The notes beneath the pieces were generated by a model. The model was given only the letters and a program-made list of their open reading frames with translations. It had not been told where the DNA came from and ran no database searches. A stretch of DNA of 64,000 nucleotides, taken from assembly GCA_964451365.1 (NCBI GenBank), contig CAYVIB010000013.1:39504-103503 (forward strand). Reading direction: 5' to 3'. Made by a program: the position numbers and the translations under genes. The DNA is from CAYVIB01 sp964451365 (GTDB taxonomy: Bacteria > Pseudomonadota > Gammaproteobacteria > Pseudomonadales > Cellvibrionaceae). Below are positions 16,592 to 25,196 of the stretch, one piece after another; position 1 is the first letter of the stretch; each line of letters starts with the position of its first letter.

Positions 16592-17290
16592 TTATTGAAC
16601 GGTAACAACAACTTCGGCGACAGGATTCAGCCAGCGGTGTATCGTACTGTTCAGGTCGCTGGTCCCTCCGGTGGCCATGGAGTCACCCAAATTGCCGCGG
16701 TGGATATGGACGGTATTATTCCCTTCCGCAGAGGTGACGCCGGTGCCACCTGTTCCACCGTTATTGCCCGGGTTGGCGGGAATACCCAGGACGCCGATAC
16801 CGCTGTCGGGGACCAACAATTCATTGTTGGCCTCGGTACCGGCATCGTAGGCGTTGATTGAAAAAATATAGGAGCCCGGTTCCGAAGGAATGGGCCAGGA
16901 GTCAAGGCCGACAAAACCATCGTTGGTGGGAAGCAGCATCGCCACAATGCTGAGGCGATCATTGTCGCCGACGCTCATTGGTTCGGTTACCGCCGTGGCT
17001 CCCGGAGGCAACATGCCTTCGGCCGGGTCGGCATCGCTGACCGCGGCCCAACCATTGGCCGTGGTTGTCAGGCCGGATATATCGCCCACTTCCGCCATTG
17101 CCTGTAATTCAACACTGGCGTCTGTACCGACTTCAAAAAGATGATTGTTTTCGGTATGAGCGGTAACCAGCAGCGGCGTGAAATACATCCCCTGGGTTAA
17201 ATTGGTGATTTCCACCGTAACAGTTTGAGCAGTCGCGGCACCTGCCACCGAACTCAACATAAAAACTGAAATCCAACTTTTAATATTCAT
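16592..17290 (-). CDS. Secreted spondin-like domain protein
   Basis: The 232-residue protein has a Sec signal peptide (about residues 1-21, cleavage after AATA) and one spondin-like domain starting VTVEITNLTQGMYFTPLL. It shares MLLPTNDGFVG and NAYDAGTEANNE with motifs in the downstream lipoprotein. There is no lipobox, so it should be periplasmic or exported. A GAGGAG ribosome binding site lies upstream of the ATG. It is the first gene of the minus-strand group spondin, spondin-lipoprotein, regulator, kinase. The family assignment rests on these patterns and has moderate confidence. Confidence 0.7.
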   Translation of the reverse strand: MNIKSWISVFMLSSVAGAATAQTVTVEITNLTQGMYFTPLLVTAHTENNHLFEVGTDASVELQAMAEVGDISGLTTTANGWAAVSDADPAEGMLPPGATAVTEPMSVGDNDRLSIVAMLLPTNDGFVGLDSWPIPSEPGSYIFSINAYDAGTEANNELLVPDSGIGVLGIPANPGNNGGTGGTGVTSAEGNNTVHIHRGNLGDSMATGGTSDLNSTIHRWLNPVAEVVVTVQ

Positions 17291-17336
17291 CGTTTCACTC
17301 CTCTATGATTGACGCGCAGAGGAGGCTAATACAATT

Positions 17337-17345
17337 TATATACCA
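17337..17345 (-). promoter_or_regulatory. Possible extended -10 promoter upstream of the spondin-like genes
   Basis: On the minus strand TGG followed by TATATA resembles an extended -10 element, about 47 bases before the start codon. I found no convincing -35, so this is tentative. Confidence 0.3.
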
Positions 17346-17483
17346 GCAAGAATACAGTCAGAATGTCAGGCTTTTATCACGGATTTATCAAATTTCTATC
17401 ATTTCGTGGTGAAAAAGAATTTTCTCCGTGAATGTTCGGCAAAATCAGCTTGTAAGTTTTTCAAGTAAAACCGCGATGAACTT

Positions 17484-17867
17484 TTATAAAGCCATAATCG
17501 CATCGGCTTCAATCTGCGCGCCTTTTGGTAATTCATTTACGCCGATGGCGGCCCGCGCGGGATAAGGTTCCTGCATGAATTGCCCCATAACCTCGTTAAC
17601 CAGAGGGAAATTTTTCAGGTCTGTGAGATAGATATTCAATTTGACGATATTCTGCAGGCTTCCGTCCGCCGCTTTGCAAACGGCTTCCAGATTTTTAAAA
17701 ACCTGCTCGGCCTGGGCCTTGAAGCCGCCTTCCACCATTTCCATTGTTTCGGGTACGAGTGGAATCTGGCCGGAAAGATAAACCGTGTTACTGACTTTGA
17801 CAGCCTGTGAATAGGTTCCGATGGCTTTGGGAGCTTTGTCGGAATGAATGATTGCACGGTTAGGCAT
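17484..17867 (-). CDS. ridA: RidA family reactive-intermediate deaminase
   Basis: The 127-residue protein matches the RidA/YjgF/YER057c family. Its landmarks are the N-terminal SDKAPKAIGTYSQAV, central YLSGQIPLVPETMEMVEG and C-terminal YPARAAIGVNELPKGAQIEADAIM, with the conserved Arg in the PARAA segment. RidA hydrolyses reactive enamine/imine intermediates released by PLP enzymes such as threonine dehydratase. It works in the cytoplasm as a trimer. It lies 37 bp downstream of spoT on the same strand, the order I remember from Pseudomonas, and is likely in the rpoZ-spoT-ridA transcript. Confidence 0.92.
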   Translation of the reverse strand: MPNRAIIHSDKAPKAIGTYSQAVKVSNTVYLSGQIPLVPETMEMVEGGFKAQAEQVFKNLEAVCKAADGSLQNIVKLNIYLTDLKNFPLVNEVMGQFMQEPYPARAAIGVNELPKGAQIEADAIMAL

Positions 17868-17904
17868 AATTGGTCCTTAATATAAATTAATTGGAAGAAT
17901 CGAA

Positions 17905-20013
17905 TTAGCTTTTTGCCCGGTACACGCGCTCCACCGAACGCATGATCCGCACCGAGCGCATCACATTGGCAAGATGGATTCGATTATTGACGGCGATGAT
18001 CAGGTTGATCACACTGTTTTCCGCATCGCGCTCGTCAACCTGGATTCCCTCGATACTGGTTCCTGTCTGCGCGATACGGGTGGCGAGCGTGGCGATGATG
18101 CCGCGTTCGGATTTGACTTCCACCCGGATTTCGGAAAGAAACTCGCCGTTAACATGGGCGGACCAGTTGATATTGGTTACGTTTTCCTTTTTGTTGCGCA
18201 GATCGCTGACGTTCTTGCAGGTTTCCCGGTGAACCACGATTCCCTTGCCGGTACTGAGATGGCCCACGATCGGATCTCCCGGTATTGGACGACAACAGCG
18301 GGCAAAACTGATTAACAGGCTGTCGGCGGATTCGATAATAATCGGCGCGGTGGTAAAACCGTCGTCGTCAATATCGGGCTGAAGGATCTTGGCCACGGTA
18401 AAAGCGGTTTTCTGGCCGAGGCCGATACTCTCGTACAAGTCCTCCACGGAATTCGAGGAGGTCTGCTCGCAAAGTATATTAAGTTGTTCGTCAGTGATTT
18501 TGTCCGGCGGAATATCCAGGTTGGCCAGGGCGCGCATCAACATGCGCTTGCCCAGTTCCACCGATTCCATATGGCGCTGTGTTTTCAGGTAGTGGCGAAT
18601 TGCACTGCGCGCCTTGGCGGTGACCACAAAGTTGAGCCAGTTGGGATTGGGTTGGGATTTTTCCGAGGTAATGATTTTGACTTTTTGTCCACTGTGCAGC
18701 GCCTGGGAGAGCGGTGCCGGCCGATCGTTCACCCGGCAGGCGACACAGGTATTACCCACCTGGGTATGCACCGCGTAGGCAAAATCCACCGGCGTGGCGC
18801 CGGCGGGCAGTTCAATAATTTCGCCCTTGGGCGTAAATACGTAGACTTCATCGCGGAACAAATCGATTTTTACGTTTTCGACAAACTCGACCGAACTGTT
18901 GGTGTGCTGCTGGATTTCCAGCAGGCGCTTAACCCACCGGTTGGCGCGGCTGTAGCTGCCGCTGGTGATCTCGGTATCGTCGGAGGACTTGTACAGCCAG
19001 TGTGCGGCAACGCCGCGGTTGGCCAGTTCGTCCATTTCCTTGGTGCGAATCTGCACTTCAATGGGCACGCCCTGGGTGCCGATAACGACAGTGTGCAATG
19101 ACTGGTAACCGTTTTCCTTTGGAATGGCGATGTAATCCTTGAACTCCCCGGGCTTGGGTTTGAACAGATTATGTATCGCCCCAAGGGTGCGGTAACAGGT
19201 ATCGATGTTCTCCACGATGATGCGGAACGCGTAGACGTCCATGATTTCCTTGAACGACTTGTGCTTGCTGCGCATCTTGTTGTAGATGCTGTATAGGTGT
19301 TTTTCCCGCCCGATCACCAGGCCTTCAATTTTTTCCCGCTGCAGGCGCATTTCAATGGCGGACTGGATTTTTTCGACGATGGCCTTGCGGTTGCCGCGCA
19401 CGTTTTGCAGGGAGGCCTGCAAGCGGCTGGCGCGTAGCGGATACATGGCGGCAAAACCCCGATCCTCGAATTCGATCCGCCAGTCATTCATGCCCAACCG
19501 ATGGGCAATGGGAGCATAGATTTCCAGGGTTTCCTTGGCGATGCGGCGCTTGCGCTCGGGGTCGAGCGCGCCCAGGGTGCGCATGTTGTGCAGCCGGTCG
19601 GACAGCTTGACGACGATAACGCGCAGGTCCTGGGCCATGGCCATGGCCATTTTCTGGAAGTTTTTGGCCTGCTTTTCCGCCTGGGTTTCATACTCGATCT
19701 TGGCGAGTTTGCTGACGCCATCGACAATGTCGGCTACCGTGTCGCCAAACTGCTCGGCAATGGCCTTTTTGCTGATGCCGGTGTCTTCGATGACGTCGTG
19801 GAGCATGGCCGCCATCAGGCTCTGGTGGTCCATATGGACCGAGGCAAGAATGTTGGCGACCGCCAGGGGGTGAGTAATATACGCCTCGCCGCTGCGGCGA
19901 TACTGGCCGGTATGGGCCTGCTCGGCGTAATAGTAAGCCCGCCTGACGCGGTTTACCTGCGCGGGCTCAAGATAGGAGGAAAGCCGGTGGCTCAGGGATT
20001 CTATGGTTAACAA
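17905..20013 (-). CDS. spoT: Bifunctional (p)ppGpp synthetase/hydrolase SpoT
   Basis: The 702-residue protein has the full RelA/SpoT layout. An HD hydrolase domain at the N-terminus carries HPLAVANILA and MLHDVIEDTG, so hydrolysis should be intact. A synthetase domain has FKDYIAIPKENGYQSLHT, a TGS domain begins VYVFTPKGEIIELP, and an ACT domain ends the protein. It makes and degrades (p)ppGpp during starvation. The start codon is TTG, with GAGGA upstream, 18 bp after the rpoZ stop. I saw no in-frame ATG close to the conserved N-terminus. Order with rpoZ, gmk and yicC is conserved in gammaproteobacteria. Confidence 0.95.
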   Translation of the reverse strand: MLTIESLSHRLSSYLEPAQVNRVRRAYYYAEQAHTGQYRRSGEAYITHPLAVANILASVHMDHQSLMAAMLHDVIEDTGISKKAIAEQFGDTVADIVDGVSKLAKIEYETQAEKQAKNFQKMAMAMAQDLRVIVVKLSDRLHNMRTLGALDPERKRRIAKETLEIYAPIAHRLGMNDWRIEFEDRGFAAMYPLRASRLQASLQNVRGNRKAIVEKIQSAIEMRLQREKIEGLVIGREKHLYSIYNKMRSKHKSFKEIMDVYAFRIIVENIDTCYRTLGAIHNLFKPKPGEFKDYIAIPKENGYQSLHTVVIGTQGVPIEVQIRTKEMDELANRGVAAHWLYKSSDDTEITSGSYSRANRWVKRLLEIQQHTNSSVEFVENVKIDLFRDEVYVFTPKGEIIELPAGATPVDFAYAVHTQVGNTCVACRVNDRPAPLSQALHSGQKVKIITSEKSQPNPNWLNFVVTAKARSAIRHYLKTQRHMESVELGKRMLMRALANLDIPPDKITDEQLNILCEQTSSNSVEDLYESIGLGQKTAFTVAKILQPDIDDDGFTTAPIIIESADSLLISFARCCRPIPGDPIVGHLSTGKGIVVHRETCKNVSDLRNKKENVTNINWSAHVNGEFLSEIRVEVKSERGIIATLATRIAQTGTSIEGIQVDERDAENSVINLIIAVNNRIHLANVMRSVRIMRSVERVYRAKS

Positions 20014-20031
20014 GGCTTTCCTCTTGCTGTA

Positions 20032-20301
20032 TTAAATCTCGGGTGAGGCGTTCTCATCGGGCTCCGGATGGACAACCGGCTCCTCGACCATTTCTTCTTC
20101 CGGTTCGTCGAGAATACTCGCATCGATCAAACCTTCTTCAATTTCTCGCAACGCCAGCACAGTGGGTTTATCGTTTTCTTCGGGAACCAGAGGCTCTTTT
20201 CCTTGGACCGCGATCTGGCGTGCGCGTTTACTGCCTACAATAACAAGTTCAAAGCGGTTGTCTACGTGATCCAAGCAATCTTCTACGGTAATTCGTGCCA
20301 T
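20032..20301 (-). CDS. rpoZ: RNA polymerase omega subunit
   Basis: The 89-residue protein begins MARITVEDCLDHVDNRFELV and contains GSKRARQIAVQG, both diagnostic of omega, followed by an acidic tail. Omega helps assemble RNA polymerase by chaperoning the beta-prime subunit and forms part of a ppGpp-binding site. The frame is open upstream to 20478, but the conserved family start is the ATG at 20301. It sits just upstream of spoT, with which it is probably co-transcribed. The acidic tail rich in Glu and Pro is longer than in E. coli only by a little. Confidence 0.95.
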   Translation of the reverse strand: MARITVEDCLDHVDNRFELVIVGSKRARQIAVQGKEPLVPEENDKPTVLALREIEEGLIDASILDEPEEEMVEEPVVHPEPDENASPEI

Positions 20302-20387
20302 ATTTTTCTGTCTCGTTGGGTTTCGGAGAATAAGTATATAGTTAGCGTCCTTCTGAAATAAAAAAGCGCGGTTTTTTATTTCTCGCA

Positions 20388-20410
20388 AATCAATCGATGA
20401 GCGATTGATT
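20388..20410. repeat. Perfect 9-bp inverted repeat between gmk and rpoZ
   Basis: AATCAATCG and CGATTGATT are separated by five bases. The site lies 87 bases upstream of the rpoZ start and 122 bases downstream of the gmk stop on the minus strand. It could be an operator or a weak hairpin; the T-run is poor. Confidence 0.4.
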
Positions 20411-20531
20411 CTGATAGCGCTTCCCTGTGCTGTATTGGTGTCCTTCCGGAATAAGGTTGTTTTCTGGACAAACACCAACGCATCGCGGTGCAGACCGGAA
20501 ATGGGGCCGGCAGTGTACGCAAAACGCGCGG

Positions 20532-21149
20532 CTACGACAATAGGCTCTGCAAGAGAGCCTGGTGGTTTACCTGTTGTTTTGCCAGCCGGAGACGTTGGGC
20601 TGTGACAATTGCCCGAAACTCCGTCAGTGCCCGCTCAAAATTGTCGTTGACGATCATGTATTCCGCTTCCACATAGTGGGAAATCTCACTCTTGGCCTCG
20701 GCCATGCGGGCTTCGATAACATTTTCGCCATCCTGTCCCCTTCCCTTCAGCCGTTCGCGCAGGCATTCACGCGAAGGCGGCAGGATAAATACGCTGACAG
20801 CGCCTTCCACCAGTTTGCGTACCTGTTGCGCGCCCTGCCAGTCGATTTCCAGGATTACGTCCATACCCTGGCGCAACGAGTTCTCGACCCACTGCCGGGA
20901 GGTGCCGTAAAAGTTGGTAAAGACCTGGGCGTGTTCCAGGAAATCGCCGCTGCTGACCATCTGTATGAACCGGTCGTGGCTGACAAAATGGTAATTCACA
21001 CCGTCGACTTCGCCGGGCCGCTTCTCCCTTGTGGTGTGGGAAACCGAGACGCGGACGTTGTCGGTGGAGTCAACCAGTGCCTTGACCAGGCTGGTTTTGC
21101 CGGCGCCGGAAGGGGCCGACACGGTAAACAGAGTGCCTTGAGTTGCCAT
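20532..21149 (-). CDS. gmk: Guanylate kinase
   Basis: The 205-residue protein opens with a P-loop in SAPSGAGKTSL (about residues 10-20) and carries the GMP-binding segment TTREKRPGEVDGVNYHFVS. It phosphorylates GMP to GDP with ATP in purine metabolism and so supplies substrate for GTP and (p)ppGpp. The later segment DVILEIDWQGAQQV is also typical. It follows yicC by 5 bp and precedes rpoZ. An unusually long 230-bp spacer to rpoZ contains an inverted repeat, so rpoZ-spoT may have its own promoter. Confidence 0.95.
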   Translation of the reverse strand: MATQGTLFTVSAPSGAGKTSLVKALVDSTDNVRVSVSHTTREKRPGEVDGVNYHFVSHDRFIQMVSSGDFLEHAQVFTNFYGTSRQWVENSLRQGMDVILEIDWQGAQQVRKLVEGAVSVFILPPSRECLRERLKGRGQDGENVIEARMAEAKSEISHYVEAEYMIVNDNFERALTEFRAIVTAQRLRLAKQQVNHQALLQSLLS

Positions 21150-21154
21150 TTCAC

Positions 21155-22021
21155 CTATTCGATGTTCTGTACTTGCTCGCGCATTTGTTCAATAAAAACT
21201 TTTAAATCCACGGCTGTTTGCGAGGTTTCACTGGCGATGGATTTAGAGGAAAGTGTATTGGCTTCCCGGTTGAGTTCCTGCATCAAAAAATCGAGCCGGC
21301 GACCGATGGGCCCTTTCTGCTTTAAAGTATGGCGTACTTCCGTTAGATGTGCATCCAGCCGATCGAGCTCTTCCGCTACATCCGACTTCTGGGCGAAATA
21401 GACCAGTTCCTGCTGAAAGCGTTCTTCATCGAATTCCACCTTTAGTACTTCCAGTCGCGCGCGCAGCTTTTCGTGGTGCTGGTTGAGCAACGTGGGCATG
21501 GCCTCGCGCACGGCCGCCACCAGTTCGGCGATTGCATCCAGCCTCAATGCAATAAACTGCGCCAGCTCCTCGCCCTCCCGAATGCGATTATCAATAAGCT
21601 GTTTCAGCGTGGTTTCGAAAAGCGCATTGGCGGCGGTATTAACCTCGTCCACATCCGCTTCCGCTGTCTGGATTACCCCCGGCCAGCGCAGGATATCCAT
21701 GGTATCGATGGGCGCGGCGTTGGCAATTTCGCTGTTTATCCGGCTTGCCATGTCCGCCAGTTGTCGGGCGAGTGAAAGGTTGAGGCCCAGCTGCGCGCCG
21801 TCCGCGCTACCCTGTTTGAAGAAAATGTTCGCTTCAATTTTGCCCCGGCTCAACTGTTTGCGCAGAATGTCCCGCAACCGGGGTTCGAGGCTGCGCAACG
21901 ATTCGTGCAGGCGAATAGTGGGTTCGAGGTAACGGTGGTTAACACTGCGAATTTCACAGGAAAGGTTTCCCCAGGAATATTGAACTTCGTATCGGGCAAA
22001 CCCGGTCATACTGCGCGGCAT
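21155..22021 (-). CDS. yicC: YicC family endoribonuclease
   Basis: The 288-residue protein matches YicC: MPRSMTGFARYE at the N-terminus and the conserved LDFLMQELNREANTLSSKS at the C-terminus (about residues 244-262). YicC was long a stress-induced unknown; E. coli YicC is reported to act as an endoribonuclease. It lies 5 bp upstream of gmk on the same strand and diverges from rph, so the 160 bp between them should contain both promoters. Confidence 0.93.
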   Translation of the reverse strand: MPRSMTGFARYEVQYSWGNLSCEIRSVNHRYLEPTIRLHESLRSLEPRLRDILRKQLSRGKIEANIFFKQGSADGAQLGLNLSLARQLADMASRINSEIANAAPIDTMDILRWPGVIQTAEADVDEVNTAANALFETTLKQLIDNRIREGEELAQFIALRLDAIAELVAAVREAMPTLLNQHHEKLRARLEVLKVEFDEERFQQELVYFAQKSDVAEELDRLDAHLTEVRHTLKQKGPIGRRLDFLMQELNREANTLSSKSIASETSQTAVDLKVFIEQMREQVQNIE

Positions 22022-22181
22022 TGGCGTACCTTCAGAACGTTATTCGACAATAGCCGCCAATAGTAACACAGTGGTATCGCTTGGCCGGAAGCAAAACTAT
22101 AATGGCCGCTGCTAAACGGGGGCCTTCTCGTTACCGTCGATAGCTTCTGATTTTTCATTTTTACAATCGAACAGGTGATTT

Positions 22182-22901
22182 ATGCAAAGACCCAGCGGCA
22201 GGCTGCCGGACCAGTTGCGCGAGGTTTCGCTCGTCCGTGAGTACACCAGGCATGCCGAAGGTTCGGTGCTGGTTTGTTTTGGCGACACCCAGGTTATTTG
22301 CACCGCATCGGTGGAGGAAGGCGTGCCGCGCTTTTTAAAAGGCGAGGGGCGCGGCTGGATTACTGCGGAATACGGAATGCTGCCCCGCTCCACCGGCACC
22401 CGCATGGGGCGCGAGGCCGCCCGGGGAAAACAGGGTGGAAGAACGGTGGAGATCCAGCGTTTGATCGGCCGCTCGTTGCGCTCCTCGGTTGATTTGTCGC
22501 GGTTGGGCGAGCACACCATTACCGTTGACTGTGATGTGATTCAGGCCGATGGCGGGACGCGCACGGCGTCGATAACCGGCGCCTGCGTGGCGCTGGCGGA
22601 CGCGCTTCGCCACATGCAGCGAAATAAAATGATTGCCGCCGACCCGTTGCTGAATCTAGTGGCTTCGGTCTCGGTGGGCATCTATGGCGGAGTGCCGGTG
22701 CTGGACCTGGACTATCCGGAGGATTCCACCGCCGATACGGATATGAATATCGTGATGACGGAAAGCGGCGGGTTGATAGAAATTCAGGGTACGGCGGAAA
22801 AGGAGCCCTTTACCGAGGAGCAATTCGCCGCGATGTTCGCACTGGCAAAGAAGGGAATCGGCGAGCTAAATGCCCTTCAACGCTCCGTGCTTGCACAGTG
22901 A
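22182..22901 (+). CDS. rph: Ribonuclease PH
   Basis: The 239-residue protein starts MQRPSGRLPDQLREVSL and has RGWITAEYGMLPRST plus the phosphate-binding GKQGGRTVEIQRLIGRSLR region, as in RNase PH. The catalytic Asp region appears as YPEDSTADTDMNIVMT. It is a phosphorolytic 3'-5' exoribonuclease that trims tRNA precursors and works as a hexamer of dimers. It is transcribed away from yicC. A 262-bp gap follows to the next gene, in which I see no further feature apart from a weak promoter-like stretch. Confidence 0.95.
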   Translation: MQRPSGRLPDQLREVSLVREYTRHAEGSVLVCFGDTQVICTASVEEGVPRFLKGEGRGWITAEYGMLPRSTGTRMGREAARGKQGGRTVEIQRLIGRSLRSSVDLSRLGEHTITVDCDVIQADGGTRTASITGACVALADALRHMQRNKMIAADPLLNLVASVSVGIYGGVPVLDLDYPEDSTADTDMNIVMTESGGLIEIQGTAEKEPFTEEQFAAMFALAKKGIGELNALQRSVLAQ

Positions 22902-23163
22902 GTTCAGTAACAGTCAGTTCAGTATAAGTTCTGTGATGGATGTATGGCAGGTACGTGGTAAAAAAGGACACCTGTTGCCGAAGATGAAGAAATCATATCC
23001 GCCGGAAAGTACGTAAAATACAGATCGTTACAATTTTATCATTGGCATAGTATGTGCTAAGCCATATGATCCTTCCGTTGCACATTTGGGAGGCTTACCA
23101 CTTCTACAAAAGGCAGGAGTGGTAGCTTGGCTTCACTCAAATTTAATACCGGGGCAAAAAAAA

Positions 23164-23604
23164 ATGACAGGCGTAAACAAATTTAGCGTAATGGTTGTTT
23201 TGGTGGTGTTAATGATCGGTCTGGTGCCTCGACTGTGGGCCGAAGGCTTGACAATATCAGTGCCTGCGGTGTCCGATACAGGTGCTTTTATCGTCAAGCT
23301 GGTTACAGACGAAGGGGCTATATCATCCAGCTTTAACAGGGAAGTCGAGTTGTACCGCAACAAGGACGGTGGTGAGTACAGCATGATAGCGTCCGGTCCG
23401 CTGTTTAAGGCGGTTTCCCAACTGGTCAATCACAACGGTGTCTACGGCTACAAAGTCCGTTGGAAAATTTCTGGCGAGGAGCGCGCGGAAAGTTTCAGTG
23501 ACGAAGCCTTTGTGAAAGTCAACGCACGGGTAACGCAGGAAGATTTTGTCCGCTCGGACGAAGCGCGTTCGAAAGATGTCCGGGTAGTGTCCGCCGCCAG
23601 GTAA
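23164..23604 (+). CDS. Orphan secreted protein with a single Fn3-like domain
   Basis: The 146-residue protein has a Sec signal peptide (about residues 1-27, core VMVVLVVLMIGLV, cleavage near LWA). One compact domain follows, whose patterns (ISVPAVSDTGAFIV, ELYRNKDGGEY, YGYKVRW) resemble a fibronectin type III module. No enzyme residues are evident. The frame extends upstream to a TTG at 23086, but the ATG at 23164 directly precedes the signal peptide. A GGGGC element and an A9 run lie between the binding site and the start. Neighbours (rph, mutM) do not explain it, and I do not recognise the gene. Confidence 0.6.
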   Translation: MTGVNKFSVMVVLVVLMIGLVPRLWAEGLTISVPAVSDTGAFIVKLVTDEGAISSSFNREVELYRNKDGGEYSMIASGPLFKAVSQLVNHNGVYGYKVRWKISGEERAESFSDEAFVKVNARVTQEDFVRSDEARSKDVRVVSAAR

Positions 23605-23622
23605 ATGTAGATTCGGGAAAGG

Positions 23623-24438
23623 TTACTTTTGGCAGCGGATGCAGTATACCGTGGTCCTTTGGCCAATCCGCTTTTCCGTTAAAGGCTTTACACACTTGAT
23701 ACAGGGCAGGGTTCCTCGCCCGTAGACGCTCAAGTCCTGGGCGAAGTAACCGGGCTTACCGTCACTGCCGACAAAATCCCTGAGGGTGGTTCCGCCCTGC
23801 TCAATGGCGCAGGCAAGAATTTTTTTAATCTCTTCCGCCAGGGCATGGCACTGTTTGCGGGTCAGGGTCGAGGCCTTTCGCAACGGGTGAATGCCCGCCT
23901 GAAACAGGGATTCGTTGGCATAGATATTCCCCACCCCCACCACGGTTTTGCTGTCCATGATCCAGGTTTTGACACCCTGCCTGCGCTTGCGCGAACGGGC
24001 GTACAGGTAGTCGCCATCGAAAACCTCTGTCAGCGGTTCCGGCCCCAGGTGGGCAATCAGAGGGTGTTCCCCGACAGGCCGCCCGGTCCACTGCACCGTG
24101 CCGAAGCGACGGGGATCGTTGTAGCGAAGAATGATTCCCCCGCTGAATTCAATATCCACGTGGTCGTGCTTACCCGCCGGTCGATGGTCGGTAATGATCC
24201 GCAAACTCCCCGACATGCCCAGGTGCCAGAGCAGGGTTCCATTGGAAAACGCCAGCAGCAGGTATTTACCCCGACGATCAACCGCGCGCACCTGCCTGCC
24301 TTGAATATGATCGGAAAGCGTGGCGGGAACAGGCCAGCGAAGGGCACTGTTGCGGACGGTTATCCCGCGGACTTTTTTGGCGAGAATATGTGGCTGGATG
24401 CCGCGCCGGGTGGTTTCTACTTCTGGAAGTTCGGGCAT
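23623..24438 (-). CDS. mutM: Formamidopyrimidine-DNA glycosylase (Fpg)
   Basis: The 271-residue protein begins MPELPEVETTRRGI, providing the catalytic N-terminal Pro1 (after Met removal) and Glu2. A C-terminal zinc finger holds the four cysteines CIKC and CIRC, spaced by about 16 residues. GVGNIYANESLFQAGIHP (about residues 168-185) is the conserved H2TH region. The enzyme removes 8-oxoguanine and formamidopyrimidines and nicks the strand by beta,delta-elimination. It lies downstream of rpmB-rpmG on the same strand, after a strong terminator. Confidence 0.96.
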   Translation of the reverse strand: MPELPEVETTRRGIQPHILAKKVRGITVRNSALRWPVPATLSDHIQGRQVRAVDRRGKYLLLAFSNGTLLWHLGMSGSLRIITDHRPAGKHDHVDIEFSGGIILRYNDPRRFGTVQWTGRPVGEHPLIAHLGPEPLTEVFDGDYLYARSRKRRQGVKTWIMDSKTVVGVGNIYANESLFQAGIHPLRKASTLTRKQCHALAEEIKKILACAIEQGGTTLRDFVGSDGKPGYFAQDLSVYGRGTLPCIKCVKPLTEKRIGQRTTVYCIRCQK

Positions 24439-24459
24439 GGGTTGATATCGGGCGGGGAC

Positions 24460-24482
24460 AAAAAAGCCCGGCGTACCGGGCT
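24460..24482 (-). terminator. Rho-independent terminator of rpmB-rpmG
   Basis: On the minus strand AGCCCGG and CCGGGCT pair over a 4-base loop and are followed by six T residues. It lies 25 bases after the rpmG stop and before the mutM start, so it insulates mutM from the ribosomal-protein transcript. Confidence 0.85.
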
Positions 24483-24506
24483 TAAATCAGGAAAAGGAAA
24501 ATGCCT

Positions 24507-24662
24507 TTACTTGATTTTGCCTTCTTTATAAAGCACATGCTTACGGGCAACGGGGTCGTACTTCTTGATCTCCATTTTGCCAGGCATGTTGCGCTTGTTT
24601 TTGTCGGTGGTGTAGAAATGGCCGGTACCGGCTGTTGAATTCAGTCGAATTTTGTCACGCAT
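24507..24662 (-). CDS. rpmG: 50S ribosomal protein L33
   Basis: The 51-residue protein starts MRDKIRLNSTAGTGHFYTT and contains KRNMPGKMEIKKYDPVARKH, the standard L33 pattern. No CxxC pairs are present, so it is the zinc-free form. It follows rpmB by 70 bp on the same strand, the usual rpmB-rpmG order, and is followed by the terminator at 24460-24482. L33 binds the E-site region of the large subunit. Confidence 0.95.
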   Translation of the reverse strand: MRDKIRLNSTAGTGHFYTTDKNKRNMPGKMEIKKYDPVARKHVLYKEGKIK

Positions 24663-24732
24663 GGTGCGCTCTCCTCAGTTATAGCTGCTCGCATTTCGGG
24701 CGATCAGGACTTTCTCTTGGACTTTCCCGCTC

Positions 24733-24969
24733 TTAGACTTTCTCGCCACGGGCCCGGATATCGGCCAACACGGCGTCGATTCCGTTTTTATCAATGATTC
24801 GCATACCTTTACTGGAAACACGCAATTTGACAAAGCGCTTTTCCGACTCCACCCAAAAACGGTGGCTGTGCAGGTTTGGCAAAAAACGACGTTTGGTGTG
24901 GTTTTTTGCGTGGGATACGTTGTTGCCTGTTACAGGTTGTTTACCGGTGACCTGACATACCTTGGCCAT
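24733..24969 (-). CDS. rpmB: 50S ribosomal protein L28
   Basis: The 78-residue protein starts MAKVCQVTGKQPVTGNNVSH and contains HTKRRFLPNLHSHRFWVES, the diagnostic L28 sequence. Only one cysteine remains near the N-terminus, so it is a zinc-free form like rpmG here. It is the first gene of the rpmB-rpmG operon. A sigma70-like promoter is visible 142 bases upstream, on the minus strand at 25111-25139. Confidence 0.96.
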   Translation of the reverse strand: MAKVCQVTGKQPVTGNNVSHAKNHTKRRFLPNLHSHRFWVESEKRFVKLRVSSKGMRIIDKNGIDAVLADIRARGEKV

Positions 24970-25110
24970 TGTGTTGCCTCATTTAATTGCTATTCCAGCG
25001 GATTGGATGACAGTAACTGTCAATAAGCAATAAGCCGGAAACTCACCAAAATTCGGGGTTAACTCGGTCATTCGCGCCACTTGGGCCTGCGCGACCGAAA
25101 AGAGGCGCGA

Positions 25111-25139
25111 TTTATACCAAAACGGGTTCCCGATGGCAA
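25111..25139 (-). promoter_or_regulatory. Sigma70-like promoter for rpmB-rpmG
   Basis: On the minus strand TTGCCA is followed after 17 bases by TATAAA, with a GG just before the -10. It lies about 142 bases upstream of the rpmB start. Spacing and hexamers fit sigma70; activity is inferred. Confidence 0.6.
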
Positions 25140-25196
25140 CAGCAAAGTCGTCATCGGGCCAATTATTTCGTCGGGAAAAGCCGTTTTGTGCCCCGC

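Noticed and set aside
20361..20378. A6-GCGCGG-T6 symmetric stretch as a terminator
   Set aside because: The GC core is too short for a stable stem; the run is more likely low-complexity spacer between gmk and rpoZ.
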